Source of the DNA: Shewanella sp. Isolate11
Lineage (GTDB): Bacteria > Pseudomonadota > Gammaproteobacteria > Enterobacterales > Shewanellaceae
Length of the DNA: 64,000 nucleotides
NCBI RefSeq assembly: GCF_022398315.1
Contig: NZ_JAKEVF010000001.1
Span: 37,007 to 101,006, forward strand
Reading direction: 5' to 3'
The notes beneath the pieces were generated by a model that had not been told where the DNA came from, made no database searches, and saw nothing but the letters and a program-made list of their open reading frames with translations. Of the stretch, positions 46,251 to 56,247 are shown piece by piece. Each line of letters begins with the position of its first letter. The stretch's first letter is position 1. The translations under genes were made by a program, and so were the position numbers.

Positions 46251-46718
46251 CGATCTTTCTTCCCTTCCATCTTTCATAAAGATGATCCGCGAACTGCACT
46301 GCATTCGCGGCTAGATAACGTATTTGATGATTTTGCTAAAGACTGGCTAACCACTTGGCCAAATACTCGTGCCGAATTAGGGGTTATACCGGCTATCGAT
46401 GTGAAAGAGTGTGCCGAATATGTCGAAATTAAGGCCGAATTACCCGACATGAATGAGAAAGATATTGATGTCGATGTTCGTGGTAACTATCTCACTATTA
46501 GTGGTGAGAAGCATCATGATCAGGATAAAGACGATAAAGGCTATCATTTAAGAGAACGATCATTTGGTTCTTTCCAGCGGCAGATCCCACTTGGTTTTAA
46601 TATCAACGCCGAATTGATCACGGCGCAATACAACAAAGGGGTATTGGCTATTCATGTGCCTAAGCCTGCGGAATTGCAACAAGATGCTCAGAAGGTAAAA
46701 GTGGATTTTAAAGAGTAA
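46248..46718 (+). CDS. Small heat shock protein Hsp20
   Basis: 156-aa alpha-crystallin-domain chaperone (about residues 45-145). Visible: IPAIDVKECAEYVEIKAELP, then DIDVDVRGNYLTISGEKHHD and the conserved GVLAIHVPK. Such proteins hold unfolding proteins as ATP-independent oligomers. The N-terminal part (MRSFFPSIFHKDDP) differs from IbpA, so I do not assign that symbol. A hairpin encloses its ribosome site. Confidence 0.92.
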   Translation: MRSFFPSIFHKDDPRTALHSRLDNVFDDFAKDWLTTWPNTRAELGVIPAIDVKECAEYVEIKAELPDMNEKDIDVDVRGNYLTISGEKHHDQDKDDKGYHLRERSFGSFQRQIPLGFNINAELITAQYNKGVLAIHVPKPAELQQDAQKVKVDFKE

Positions 46719-46738
46719 TGGTAAGTTGTTGAGAAAAG

Positions 46739-46767
46739 ACAAAGGCACCGAGAGGTGCCTTTGTTTA
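46739..46767 (+). terminator. hsp20 terminator
   Basis: Stem ACAAAGGCACC with GGTGCCTTTGT, GAGA loop, then T residues, about 20 bases after the stop. Confidence 0.85.
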
Positions 46768-46827
46768 TTGGATGCTTTAACGCAGTATTTATGGCGTTGA
46801 CGACTAATTGTTTGCCGCTATGAACAG

Positions 46828-47085
46828 CTACTTATCTTGGCTGTTTAACTTGGCTTCTAGGGCGTCAACTTGTGCTTGTAATGCTTCTAATTTTTCACGG
46901 GTTTTCAATAGCACATGTTGCTGAACATCGAATTCTTCTCGAGACACCACATCCAACTTCATTAATTGGTTTTGTAATACTTGCTTGGATTTTTCTTCAA
47001 ATTCGCCAGCAAATTGCTTAAGGCCGCTAGGTAAGTTGTCGCTAAGCTGCTTAGCAACTTCTTCGATTTTCTTTGGATTGATCAT
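46828..47085 (-). CDS. ubiK: Ubiquinone biosynthesis accessory factor UbiK
   Basis: 85-aa BMFP-domain protein (formerly YqiC). N-terminal amphipathic helix (INPKKIEEVAKQLSDNLPSGL) and C-terminal coiled coil (LKTREKLEALQAQVDALEAKL). UbiK works with UbiJ in the soluble complex for aerobic ubiquinone synthesis, probably by contacting lipids. It stands alone and is divergent from rep. Confidence 0.9.
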   Translation of the reverse strand: MINPKKIEEVAKQLSDNLPSGLKQFAGEFEEKSKQVLQNQLMKLDVVSREEFDVQQHVLLKTREKLEALQAQVDALEAKLNSQDK

Positions 47086-47298
47086 GTATTAGGTCCGCTT
47101 GGCCAAAAAATATTGTTTCGATTGTACCTGAGGCTCATGCGTTAGCAAATACAAGCGACAGCTTTGTGAGCATGCTCGGTAAGCCTAAGCATCAACAAAG
47201 GGAAGATTATATCGGGATTTTTTGTCCATGACAGGGAGGAGATTCTGGTATCATCTGGCTCCGCTCCCTATTTCTTTTTAGTTTGGTAACGATTTTTA

Positions 47299-49311
47299 AT
47301 GAAGCTCAATCCCGGTCAAAATGATGCTGTTCACTATGTTTCTGGTCCCTGCTTGGTATTGGCGGGAGCAGGCAGTGGAAAGACGCGCGTTATCATTAAT
47401 AAAATTGCTTATCTGGTTCAAAAGTGTGGTTATCAGGCACGTAATATCGCGGCGGTGACTTTTACCAATAAAGCGGCGCGGGAGATGAAAGAACGTGTCG
47501 CTCAGTCTATGGGACGTAAAGAAGCGCGCGGATTATGGATCTCAACTTTTCATACATTAGGGTTAGAGATCGTTAAGCGTGAATATAAAGTCGTTGGTTT
47601 AAAGCCGGGTTTTTCGCTGTTTGATGATCAAGACACTTTAGCCTTACTCAAAGAGCTGACGGAAAACGAGCTCGACGGCGATAAAGATTTGCTGCGTATG
47701 TTGATGACGGCGATTTCTAATTGGAAAGGGGATTTAGTCGTACCCGAGCAGGCACGCAAACGCGCTAAAGATGAGCAGTCACAATTATTTGCCTTGCTTT
47801 ATCAGCGTTATGCTCAGCATATGAAGGCTTATAATGCCCTCGATTTTGATGATTTGATCCTGATTCCCACGCTGTTGTTGCGCCATAATCAAGAGGTTCG
47901 TGAGCGCTGGCAAAAGCGTATTCAATACCTGCTGGTGGACGAATATCAAGACACCAATACCAGCCAATATGAATTGGTTAAGCTGCTAGTGGGTGAGCGT
48001 GCACGTTTTACCGTGGTCGGTGATGATGACCAATCAATTTACTCTTGGCGTGGGGCAAAGCCACAAAACTTGGTGTTACTGGGGCAAGATTTTCCAGCCT
48101 TGAGACTGATTAAACTCGAGCAAAACTATCGCTCTAGTCAGCGAATTTTGCGAGCGGCGAATATCTTAATCGCCAATAATCCCCATGTGTATGATAAGGC
48201 ACTGTTTAGTGAACTTGGCTATGGCGAGCCCCTGCGAGTATTGATGGCCGCCAATGAAGAACAAGAGGCGGAGCGAGTCGTTGCTGAGATGATCCGCCAT
48301 AAGTTTATGGGCAAGACGCAATTTGGAGACTACGCGATTTTGTATCGCGGAAATCATCAGTCTCGCCTACTTGAACGAGCCTTAATGACCAACCGTATCC
48401 CTTATAAACTCAGCGGTGGCACTTCATTTTTTGGTCGCGCTGAGATCAAAGATATCATGGCTTATCTGCGTTTAGTGGTGAATCCTGATGATGATAATGC
48501 TTTTTTGCGTGTGGTTAATTTACCTAAACGTGGCATTGGTCCTGCAACGCTTGAACGGTTAGGAAGTTATGCTAACGAGAAGCAAATCTCGCTGTTTGAG
48601 GCTATTTTCCAGTCTGAACTAAATCATTACCTGTCGCCTTCGGCAATGGCTTCATTGTATAAGTTTGGTAAATTTATCGTCGATACTGGCGAAGAAGCCA
48701 CCCGGGGAGAACCTGTTGAGGCGGTGAAACACCTGATCCGTAATATCAATTACGAAGATTATCTTTATGAAACCAGCACCAGTGCTAAAGCAGCGGAGAT
48801 GCGAATGAAGAACATCTCCGAGCTGTATCGCTGGGTGACCGAGATGCTACAGGGTGATGAACTCGATGAGCCTATGACCTTGCCCGAAGTTGTTACACGT
48901 CTTACTTTGCGAGACATGATGGAGCGCAATAGTGAAGATGAGGCGGGCGATCAGGTACAGTTGATGACTTTACATGCTTCTAAAGGTCTGGAGTTCCCTT
49001 ACGTATTCATGGTCGGCGTAGAGGAGCGTATCCTACCCCACCAAACCAGTATCGATGAAGACAACGTCGAGGAAGAGCGTCGTTTAGCTTATGTGGGCAT
49101 TACGCGTGCGCAAAAAGAGTTGTGGTTTATTATCTGCCGTGAACGTCGTCAGTTTGGCGAGGTGATGCGCTGTGAACCGAGTCGTTTCTTGATGGAGTTA
49201 CCGCAAGATGATCTTGTTTGGGAAAATCGAAAGCCCGCTCAAACTGAACAGCAGCGTGTTCAGTCGGGTAAAGCCAATATTGCCAATCTGAGAGACATGT
49301 TTAAAAAGTAG
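47299..49311 (+). CDS. rep: ATP-dependent DNA helicase Rep
   Basis: 670-aa superfamily 1A 3'-5' helicase (E. coli Rep 673). Motif I is AGAGSGKTR, motif [10 protein letters not shown], motif [16 protein letters not shown], and motif [22 protein letters not shown] and [14 protein letters not shown]. The start [20 protein letters not shown] fits Rep, rather than UvrD. It removes proteins ahead of replication forks and supports restart. Convergent with the diguanylate cyclase gene, with a 13-base gap and no obvious terminator. Confidence 0.95.
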   Translation: MKLNPGQNDAVHYVSGPCLVLAGAGSGKTRVIINKIAYLVQKCGYQARNIAAVTFTNKAAREMKERVAQSMGRKEARGLWISTFHTLGLEIVKREYKVVGLKPGFSLFDDQDTLALLKELTENELDGDKDLLRMLMTAISNWKGDLVVPEQARKRAKDEQSQLFALLYQRYAQHMKAYNALDFDDLILIPTLLLRHNQEVRERWQKRIQYLLVDEYQDTNTSQYELVKLLVGERARFTVVGDDDQSIYSWRGAKPQNLVLLGQDFPALRLIKLEQNYRSSQRILRAANILIANNPHVYDKALFSELGYGEPLRVLMAANEEQEAERVVAEMIRHKFMGKTQFGDYAILYRGNHQSRLLERALMTNRIPYKLSGGTSFFGRAEIKDIMAYLRLVVNPDDDNAFLRVVNLPKRGIGPATLERLGSYANEKQISLFEAIFQSELNHYLSPSAMASLYKFGKFIVDTGEEATRGEPVEAVKHLIRNINYEDYLYETSTSAKAAEMRMKNISELYRWVTEMLQGDELDEPMTLPEVVTRLTLRDMMERNSEDEAGDQVQLMTLHASKGLEFPYVFMVGVEERILPHQTSIDEDNVEEERRLAYVGITRAQKELWFIICRERRQFGEVMRCEPSRFLMELPQDDLVWENRKPAQTEQQRVQSGKANIANLRDMFKK

Positions 49312-49324
49312 CCTGATGTAAGCG

Positions 49325-51964
49325 TTATGCCGATAGGGTGTTTTTGTTTACTGGCGAATCGACATCATCGAGCTTAACCGATTTCCCCAGTCGTTGGCCT
49401 TGTCCTGTGGTAAAGCCTAATGCGATAAGTTGCTGCAGTTGCTGATCTGTTTTTACCCCTTGCAGATAAAGTGTGAGATCTAAGGCCTCTGCCGCTAGTT
49501 TGTGGGCTTTAAGCAATTTTAGATGCTGTGGATCATTTAAGTGGTTGATGTAGCTTTGGTCGAGTTTAAGCCCGCTGATAGGCAGAAAACTTAAACTGCT
49601 AAGCGAGCTATGAGCGCTACCATAGGCTCTAAGACCGAAATGAATATTGGTACTATTTAATACGTTGAAAGCATTTCGGTGATTTTCACTTTCCCGTACG
49701 AAGGATTTTTCATCGAAGAAGATCCATAGCTGTTTAGTATCGAAATAACAGTGTTTAATATGACTCTTAAGCTTACTTACCGCTTGTTTGTGTTTGAAAT
49801 GAGCACTGGAAATATGCAGGTGTAGCTGAGTGTCATTATTTAATAAGTTTGACAGATTTGCATGGTCAACATTGAGCTGTTCCAGCAAGTATAAATCTAA
49901 TTCTTTGATTAAATTACAATGTTCAGCAATGTTATTCAGCTGCTGCTGTTTAATTTTTCCCAGCTTGTCATGTTGCCAATATAACCTAGGTTCGTAAGCG
50001 ACTACTTGCTCTGATTCGAGCTGCATAATAGGAAAATATTGCAGTGCCAGTTGTTTTTGGTTGATGGCTTGACGTAACTCCGTCTCAAGCAAAAAATCGT
50101 GATTTTGTTGCTGGCGAGTCTTATCATCAAAAATGACATAGCAGCCTTTACCGTTCGATTTAGCCTGATACATGGCCGTGTCAGCGCTTCTTAATAATAG
50201 TTCGCTGGAGTCGTTACTGCTTTGGCCACTGAAAGCAATACCGATACTGGCGCCAGAGGTGAAATATTGCTTGGCTAGTTCATAAGGTTTAGCCAATTCG
50301 CCGAGTATGCGCTCGGTGACTTCTATGGCATCGTTGGTATCTTTAATACTGTCGAGCAGGATAACAAATTCATCGCCGCCAATTCGCCCTAAAGTGTCGT
50401 TGTCACGGATACAAGATTTTAAGCGACGTGCAGTTTCTACTAAAAACTTATCGCCTTGGAAGTGTCCTAAGGTATCGTTAATCAGTTTAAAACGATCTAA
50501 GTCGATAAAGAGTAAGGCAAACCTATCTAAGGCGTGACGACGTACATGCTTTACAGCCTGGGATAAACATTCCATAAATTTAGCGCGATTGGGTAGACCT
50601 GTGAGACTGTCATGGCTCGCATCATGGACTAGCTGTTGCTCAACCTTACGTCGTTGTTCGATTTCTTTTGCTAAGTCCTTATTGAGACTCGCTAGGGCGT
50701 TAGTCCGTTCTGCGACTTTGACCTCTAACTGCTCATAACTCTGTTTAAGGGATTGTGCAGACTGTTTGCGCTCAATGGCGGTGGCAATATGTTGCGAAAC
50801 GAAGGTCAATAAATCCAAGTCTTTTTCATGGTAGGTTTGAGAAGGGCTAAAGCTGTAAATCGTTAATGCGCCTTTGATCTCGCCTTGAATAAACAGCGGC
50901 ACGCCTATCCATTGATGTATGGTGTCGGCATGATTAATTTGCGGCGCTTTTGCGTAGAGTTTTTTCGCTTGAATTAAGGCTTGTATGTCAGTGTTATCCA
51001 GTAGAACAGGGCGCTTGTGGTTTAAAATAAATTCAGTTAAACCATCGGACAAAGCACGTTTTGTGGGTAAGCCGACATTTAACTGTGACACATAAAATGG
51101 AAAGTCTAGTTGGTTATCATGATCTAATAAGCCAATGTAACAGTTATTAGCGGGCAGAAGATGGCTAATAACTCGGTGCAGCTCTGCATAGAAAGTGCTG
51201 TCATCTAAATTGGCATTGGAAAGCTGAGTGATCTCAAATAACGACTTTTGTAAGTTCTCCGCCTTGCGCCTCTCATTGACCTCTTGTTTTAGCTTATCAT
51301 AGGCAACACTGAGCTCTTTTGTTCTATGTTCAATCGCCGCTTCGAGGTGATGCTGGTGTTGAACGCGTTCGATAACCCCTGAAATATGCTGACTGATAAA
51401 AGTCATCAGCTCTACTTCCATATCGCCATAGCTGATTTGAGGCTTATAGCTTTGAACAACGATAACCCCTAGAACTTGTTCACCACTGGCAATTGGGACG
51501 CCTAGCCATTGATGGCAAGCGGCTCCTCGACTGAGGATTTGTTTGTCGGCAAGTAGTTGTTGGAAAGTTGCATCATCACAAAGTAGCGGTTGCTTCTTTT
51601 TGAGCACATAACCTGTCAGACCACTATAAAGCGTGTTCGACAGATTTTCTGAGGGATAAAGTTCCTGCGGATGTGGATCTTTTTCATCGACAAAAAAAGG
51701 AATATGTAACTCTTGCGTAATTGGGTTTACCAGAGTGATAAAAAAATTGTCGGCAGGGATAAGTTTGTTGAGGTTATTTTGAATGCCAGAATAAAAATCC
51801 TCTGCACATTTAACCGTCGCTGCGAGATTAGAGATCTCAAGTAGCGTATTTTGGATAACTTCAGAACGCTTATATTTTAGCGCCAAGTGCTTTAAGCGGT
51901 TAATCCTTTTGTATAATCGCTTAACATCACAAGACGAAAGCTGATCTGTATCTTCCCTAGACAT
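49325..51964 (-). CDS. GAF-GAF-GGDEF-EAL protein, probable diguanylate cyclase with dead EAL
   Basis: About 879 aa from the ATG at 51964; an ATG at 52015 without a ribosome site would add 17 residues. Two GAF domains (about 30-190 and 245-400) are each followed by a coiled-coil linker. The GGDEF domain has an intact GRIGGDEF at about 529 and an RxxD inhibitory site just before (RDNDTLGR), so it should make c-di-GMP. The C-terminal EAL domain is degenerate: EAL is YEP, the Asn and Glu ligands are missing, and DDFG is RAYG, while LKLDQS remains. It is probably not a phosphodiesterase. It is cytoplasmic and lies near the c-di-GMP-responsive Lap operon. Confidence 0.85.
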   Translation of the reverse strand: MSREDTDQLSSCDVKRLYKRINRLKHLALKYKRSEVIQNTLLEISNLAATVKCAEDFYSGIQNNLNKLIPADNFFITLVNPITQELHIPFFVDEKDPHPQELYPSENLSNTLYSGLTGYVLKKKQPLLCDDATFQQLLADKQILSRGAACHQWLGVPIASGEQVLGVIVVQSYKPQISYGDMEVELMTFISQHISGVIERVQHQHHLEAAIEHRTKELSVAYDKLKQEVNERRKAENLQKSLFEITQLSNANLDDSTFYAELHRVISHLLPANNCYIGLLDHDNQLDFPFYVSQLNVGLPTKRALSDGLTEFILNHKRPVLLDNTDIQALIQAKKLYAKAPQINHADTIHQWIGVPLFIQGEIKGALTIYSFSPSQTYHEKDLDLLTFVSQHIATAIERKQSAQSLKQSYEQLEVKVAERTNALASLNKDLAKEIEQRRKVEQQLVHDASHDSLTGLPNRAKFMECLSQAVKHVRRHALDRFALLFIDLDRFKLINDTLGHFQGDKFLVETARRLKSCIRDNDTLGRIGGDEFVILLDSIKDTNDAIEVTERILGELAKPYELAKQYFTSGASIGIAFSGQSSNDSSELLLRSADTAMYQAKSNGKGCYVIFDDKTRQQQNHDFLLETELRQAINQKQLALQYFPIMQLESEQVVAYEPRLYWQHDKLGKIKQQQLNNIAEHCNLIKELDLYLLEQLNVDHANLSNLLNNDTQLHLHISSAHFKHKQAVSKLKSHIKHCYFDTKQLWIFFDEKSFVRESENHRNAFNVLNSTNIHFGLRAYGSAHSSLSSLSFLPISGLKLDQSYINHLNDPQHLKLLKAHKLAAEALDLTLYLQGVKTDQQLQQLIALGFTTGQGQRLGKSVKLDDVDSPVNKNTLSA

Positions 51965-52201
51965 AGTCCCGCCAATCACAGTATTTACTTTCTTTATCAG
52001 GATGTTGGATAACATCTATAAATAGCATAAAAAACCACCACCACCAAGTCATTATTTTGACTCCCCAGCCTGTTTGTTGACGCTAAAATACGCTAATGAA
52101 AATTTAATCTGTTAAAAGTTGAGCAAACGCATAAAAAAATCTGTGTTTGCTATAGACGAGCAGTAAAATAATCCATACTATATGCGGCGCTAACAAGGCA
52201 G

Positions 52202-52278
52202 GCACCCATAGCTCAGCTGGATAGAGCGCACCCCTCCGGAGGGTGAGGCCGAGGGTTCGAATCCTTCTGGGTGCACCA
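52202..52278 (+). tRNA. tRNA-Arg (anticodon CCG)
   Basis: 77-nt cloverleaf with encoded CCA. Acceptor GCACCCA pairs with TGGGTGC. Anticodon arm CACCC-CTCCGGA-GGGTG; T arm with GTTCGAATCC. Reads CGG codons. The upstream region has an AT-rich -10-like TATATG followed by GCGGCGC, a GC-rich discriminator typical of stable RNA promoters. Confidence 0.97.
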
Positions 52279-52317
52279 GTTGGGTTTGAAGCAGTGTTAG
52301 CAAAGAAGATATCAGTG

Positions 52318-52393
52318 GTGATTGTAGCTCAGTTGGTAGAGCCCCGGATTGTGATTCCGGTTGTCGTGGGTTCAAGTCCCATCAGTCACCCCA
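52318..52393 (+). tRNA. tRNA-His (anticodon GTG)
   Basis: 76-nt cloverleaf with encoded CCA. Anticodon arm CCGGA-TTGTGAT-TCCGG. The preceding G at 52317 can be the extra G-1 that pairs with discriminator C, as is characteristic for tRNA-His. Confidence 0.97.
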
Positions 52394-52509
52394 CTTCTTG
52401 TTAAATTTAAGACTCGCTGATTAATGCAATTTAGGTAACACATCCTGATTGTGATAAGAGCGGAGCAGAGGGGGACCCTCTATAAACATCCCTTATTAAA
52501 TAAATTTCT

Positions 52510-52586
<77 letters not shown>

Positions 52587-52628
52587 CATTTTAAGATAGC
52601 GAGTTTATTTCGGTATCTACACAGAATA

Positions 52629-52705
<77 letters not shown>

Positions 52706-52709
52706 CTTT

Positions 52710-52741
52710 AAAAGCCTTTCGAGTAATCGAAAGGCTTTTTT
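52710..52741 (+). terminator. tRNA array terminator
   Basis: Stem AAAAGCCTTTCGA with TCGAAAGGCTTTT and GTAA loop, T6 run, four bases after the second tRNA-Pro. Confidence 0.92.
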
Positions 52742-52754
52742 CATTTTACGGTTT

Positions 52755-52848
52755 CGGTGATTAGCTGAATTGGCTTGTATGTTTCTATGCGTTGAAATCT
52801 GGGGGTAACGGCTGATTTTGAAGTTGAGTTTCAGAGATTCGAATCCTC
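52755..52848 (+). pseudogene. Decayed tRNA-Pro copy
   Basis: CGGTGATTAGC (52755-52765) is identical to the 5' end of tRNA-Pro, and CAGAGATTCGAATCCTC (52832-52848) differs by one base from its T arm. The middle is too changed to fold, and the 3' acceptor and CCA are missing. A second, weaker T-arm echo (CAGAAGCTCGAGTCCT) lies at about 52880-52895. The copy of the array terminator at 52927-52957 suggests that the whole unit was once duplicated. Confidence 0.6.
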
Positions 52849-52926
52849 ACTTTTTATAAAATCTAGCGAAGCTAAAGCGTCAGAAGCTCGAGTCCTTATT
52901 TTTTATAAAACCTAGCTGACCATATT

Positions 52927-52957
52927 AAAAAAGCCTTTCGGTTATCGAAAGGCTTTT
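52927..52957. terminator. Duplicate terminator, also serving the lapD-like gene
   Basis: Stem AAAAGCCTTTCG with CGAAAGGCTTTT and a five-base loop. It is nearly the same hairpin as that at 52710. On the minus strand it is followed by T residues and lies 20 bases after the LapD stop, so it can end that operon. Confidence 0.85.
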
Positions 52958-52976
52958 GTTTTGAATAGCTCTAGGC

Positions 52977-54899
52977 TTAGAGCTGTATCTTTTCTGGAGG
53001 ATAGATATAGCCCATGTAGGCATGGGTATTTAGCGGTTCAAAGCGTTCAAGTTGAACTTGCTCTTGGATACCTGTGACGATGACCTGAATATCTAAGCCG
53101 CGAGCAACGTTAACCAGTGCTCGACAAAGCTCACTACTGTGTTCATGTTCATCATAGTAGGCAAAAGATTGATCCAGTTTTACATAGCTGGGTCGTAAGT
53201 CGTGTAAATACGCCATAGAGCCAAATTGACGGCCAAAATGATCAATGCCAAAGTGGGCTCCATTATCACGAATAATGGTACACAGCTCCTGACAGGCTTC
53301 AGGGTCGCTATAAACGCCTGCTTCGGGGATGTCAAAAACTAAGCGTTGGGTATAATGAGTATTGCGTAAAAACTTGTTTAACCAGCGATGGAACTCTCTG
53401 TCGCTGAGACTGTGGAATGTTAAGTTAATCGCAATGGGTTCATGATTACGTTCTACTAATCCAGTTTCAGTAATGGTTTCGATGAGGCAGCGGTCGAGTA
53501 ATGAGCCCAATGACAGTAGTTCCACATAAGGCATGAACTGTCCTGCATGGATCTCCTTATCACCGATATTTAACTGACAATACAGTTCTCTCTGTGACAC
53601 CTCATCTCTATCGCTAAGGTAAACCGGCTGCCATTTAAATTTGAAGTCTTTGTTAGTGATGGCAGTGCTTAAATGACTACGCCATTGCTCGCGGGTATAA
53701 AGTTGTTTTTCATCACTTTCAAACCAGTGGAATACTTTATTTTCTGCAGCAGCTTTTTGTAATGCATTATCGGTTTGCGCCAACATATCCGATACTGTGA
53801 TTTGGTCACTGCGGTGGGCAATCCCTATGGCAAACTGCTCATTAGGCTTACAGCCCGCTTTAGATATCTCTTGATTGACGGTTCGGATAAGTGTTTGTAA
53901 GTATTTGCTGCATTGCTCTTTTTCAGCACTGGTAATGAGGAAGGCAAACTCGTATGCCGCAATGCGGGCAATAACCGAAGGGGCAATATCATTTAGTTGC
54001 TGCTGCATTTTTTCAGCAAGTAGGTGAATGGTTTCGTCACGGACCTGGTAGCCATATTTACTGTGAACTTCTTCCAACCAATCAAACTTGGCCATCATGA
54101 GTGCACCATTGCTTGGCTCGCTCAACCAGCTATTGAGTCGTCCCATCATATACTGGCGGTTGGGAAGCCCTGAGACTTGATCTACAAGGTTTTTCTTTCT
54201 GAGTTCTGTGACTTCTTCATCTAATGAACTAAAAATACTCTTGAGTTGGTGAGACATGCTGTTGAACGCTTCAACAACAGACTTCAATTCAGAGGTTTTA
54301 GGTAGCGCCATATCTGGCCCAAATTTACGTTGGGCAATCTCTTTAGCATGTTCGGCAATATCATGCAGGGGCTTAAGGATCCAAGTTAATCCAAAGCGCG
54401 CTAATAAAATGGCTAATAAGAATAAGATAGAGATAACGATGATGGCATTGGTTAGGGTATGCCATAGCTCGTTATAGCCAAAACCAGGGTGAGCGGTAAT
54501 TTCTAGTGTGGCCAACTGTAGCCAGCCAGAAGTAATCGTACTTTCTTTACGTATAGTTTGAAAAAGGCCTAAATCGATAAACCATTGAGGCACATCTTGA
54601 ATAGTAATGGGGTTTTCCCAAACCTGTTGCTTACCATCTACTAACCAAGTCAGTTTAATTTGTTGATAGTAACCGCCTTCAAAAATGACATTTATGAGGG
54701 TTTCTGCACTGACAATATCTCCAGCTTCAAGGTCGGGAACCAACATAATGCCCAAACTATTGCTAGTATTATTAAGGTCAGATTTCATCTGCTCGGTGAG
54801 GAAGCTTTGGGTTTGAGTAAACTGCACATAGGCAAGGCTGATGACGACAACCAGAAAAAGCCCGAATAGTAGTGAGTAAATTTGTCGAAACAGTGTCAT
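52977..54899 (-). CDS. bpfD: LapD/BpfD-like c-di-GMP receptor
   Basis: 640-aa inner-membrane protein. First helix about 6-26, periplasmic LapD_MoxY_N domain about 27-148 with the conserved SGW element, second helix about 151-171, HAMP about 172-224, then GGDEF and EAL domains. Both catalytic motifs are degenerate (GGDEF is AAYEF; the EAL position reads REL), as expected for a receptor rather than an enzyme. When c-di-GMP is bound to the EAL domain, LapD-type proteins hold the LapG protease in the periplasm and protect the surface adhesin. It follows lapG by eight bases. Last gene of the operon. Confidence 0.9.
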   Translation of the reverse strand: MTLFRQIYSLLFGLFLVVVISLAYVQFTQTQSFLTEQMKSDLNNTSNSLGIMLVPDLEAGDIVSAETLINVIFEGGYYQQIKLTWLVDGKQQVWENPITIQDVPQWFIDLGLFQTIRKESTITSGWLQLATLEITAHPGFGYNELWHTLTNAIIVISILFLLAILLARFGLTWILKPLHDIAEHAKEIAQRKFGPDMALPKTSELKSVVEAFNSMSHQLKSIFSSLDEEVTELRKKNLVDQVSGLPNRQYMMGRLNSWLSEPSNGALMMAKFDWLEEVHSKYGYQVRDETIHLLAEKMQQQLNDIAPSVIARIAAYEFAFLITSAEKEQCSKYLQTLIRTVNQEISKAGCKPNEQFAIGIAHRSDQITVSDMLAQTDNALQKAAAENKVFHWFESDEKQLYTREQWRSHLSTAITNKDFKFKWQPVYLSDRDEVSQRELYCQLNIGDKEIHAGQFMPYVELLSLGSLLDRCLIETITETGLVERNHEPIAINLTFHSLSDREFHRWLNKFLRNTHYTQRLVFDIPEAGVYSDPEACQELCTIIRDNGAHFGIDHFGRQFGSMAYLHDLRPSYVKLDQSFAYYDEHEHSSELCRALVNVARGLDIQVIVTGIQEQVQLERFEPLNTHAYMGYIYPPEKIQL

Positions 54900-54907
54900 T
54901 ATGCTAG

Positions 54908-55615
54908 CTACTCCAATCTTATTTTAGGCATTCTTAAGCGTTCAACACCTAGCCTGTGTTTGAGGTCAGTCCATTTATCTAGACGTGAAGATGAGCCGGC
55001 GAGCACACCACGTCCTTTCTCTTTGTTTAGCCATAACTGACGACCATTGAAACTGTATACTGGCAGTAAATCTGTTCTTTGGGTCGCGGGTTTGATCACG
55101 CGATCTAAGTTATCTAATACTAAAGGAATCGAACCGGGTGTTTCATAGTATGCCAACACCATATGATATTGATTGACAGTGGTTGCTTTAACCATGGTGA
55201 TACGTAATTTGTCATCGGGAATGCCTAGCTGTAATAGAGTAAAATATTTTGCGATCGAGAAGTCTTCACAATCTCCTCCATTTACGCCAATAAACTCCAT
55301 TGGGCTAGCCCAGTAATTACTGTCTCCCCACAATTTAATATCATCGATAAAGCGAAACAGATTAAAAAAGTGATTCACCTTTTCTATTTTTTCTCTTTCG
55401 CTTAATCCTTGCGATTCATTTAATACGTTAAACCAAGCTCTAATGCGTTTTCCGGCTTGCGTGCCATATCTGGACTCAATAGTGTGAGTAATATGGTTTA
55501 CATCAAGCTGTTGCGTCGGAGAAGCGTAAAGGCATGAAAATCCTAGGGTCAGTGCCATCATGCTAAATTGGCAGACCTTCAGGTAACGTTTGTGCCTGCC
55601 TGGTTTTACTGTCAT
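54908..55615 (-). CDS. bpfG: LapG/BpfG-like periplasmic cysteine protease
   Basis: 235-aa bacterial transglutaminase-like cysteine protease (DUF920/peptidase C93). The catalytic triad is C116 (NGGDCEDFS), H151 (VNQYHMVLAYY) and D168 (LVLDNLDR). An N-terminal hydrophobic stretch (about 17-31) is the export signal. The enzyme cleaves the N-terminal retention module of the giant adhesin, usually at a di-alanine, when not bound by LapD. The adhesin's N-terminus lies beyond the window, so the site itself cannot be seen. Confidence 0.92.
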   Translation of the reverse strand: MTVKPGRHKRYLKVCQFSMMALTLGFSCLYASPTQQLDVNHITHTIESRYGTQAGKRIRAWFNVLNESQGLSEREKIEKVNHFFNLFRFIDDIKLWGDSNYWASPMEFIGVNGGDCEDFSIAKYFTLLQLGIPDDKLRITMVKATTVNQYHMVLAYYETPGSIPLVLDNLDRVIKPATQRTDLLPVYSFNGRQLWLNKEKGRGVLAGSSSRLDKWTDLKHRLGVERLRMPKIRLE

Positions 55616-55638
55616 CTTCTCCGACTACATTTTAATGG

Positions 55639-56247
55639 TTATTTTTTGGGTTCATCTACGGTATAGATGTGCCACTTCATATCTGTGGTCGTATCATCAC
55701 CGGTTAGTTCGGCAATAACACGACGATTTCGGGTATTGGCTAAGCTAGAATTGCCCTCGGCGATAGGCCTATCATAGCTGTAGCCGATTGCCGTAACTCG
55801 TCCTGCATCTATCCCAAACTGCTCAGATAACAATGAACCAACCGCATTGGCACGATTTTGTGAAAGTTCAAGGTTGTGTTCGTAACTCCCTGTTTTACTA
55901 CAATGACCTTCAATAGTAACTATGGTATTAGGGAATTTTTTCATGAATGTCGCTACTTTCTCTACCTGATTATAATAATCTGGTTCGATATAGTAGGAAT
56001 CATTAGCAAACAATATTTTGAGTTCTAATCGTTCATTGACGGGCTTCACTTTACCGCAACCATAGTTGTTAATTGAAGCGCCGCCAACGGTGCCATCACA
56101 AAGCTCACGGGCCACGATAACGCCATCGGTATCGCCATCGGTTAAGTCATGTTTCTGTTCTGTCGGCTGATCCATGGTAACGATGTTATCATCGGATGCG
56201 CAGCCACTCAGTAATACAAAACTTAATATAATTAATAAATATTTCAT
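55639..56247 (-). CDS. OmpA-like lipoprotein of the Bpf operon
   Basis: 202 aa. Lipobox LLSGC with Cys16. C-terminal OmpA peptidoglycan-binding domain at about 70-190 (VTIEGHCSKTGSYEHNLELSQNRANAV and YSYDRPIAEGNS...RNRRV). It should tie the outer membrane to the cell wall near the type I secretion apparatus. Its ATG overlaps the stop of the TolC-like gene (TAATG). The same gene is in this place in the Shewanella bpfA operon. Confidence 0.9.
   Translation of the reverse strand: MKYLLIILSFVLLSGCASDDNIVTMDQPTEQKHDLTDGDTDGVIVARELCDGTVGGASINNYGCGKVKPVNERLELKILFANDSYYIEPDYYNQVEKVATFMKKFPNTIVTIEGHCSKTGSYEHNLELSQNRANAVGSLLSEQFGIDAGRVTAIGYSYDRPIAEGNSSLANTRNRRVIAELTGDDTTTDMKWHIYTVDEPKK

Noticed and set aside
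52190..52375. 61-aa open frame on the minus strand
   Set aside because: It lies entirely antisense to the tRNA-Arg and tRNA-His genes; frames across tRNAs are a common artefact.
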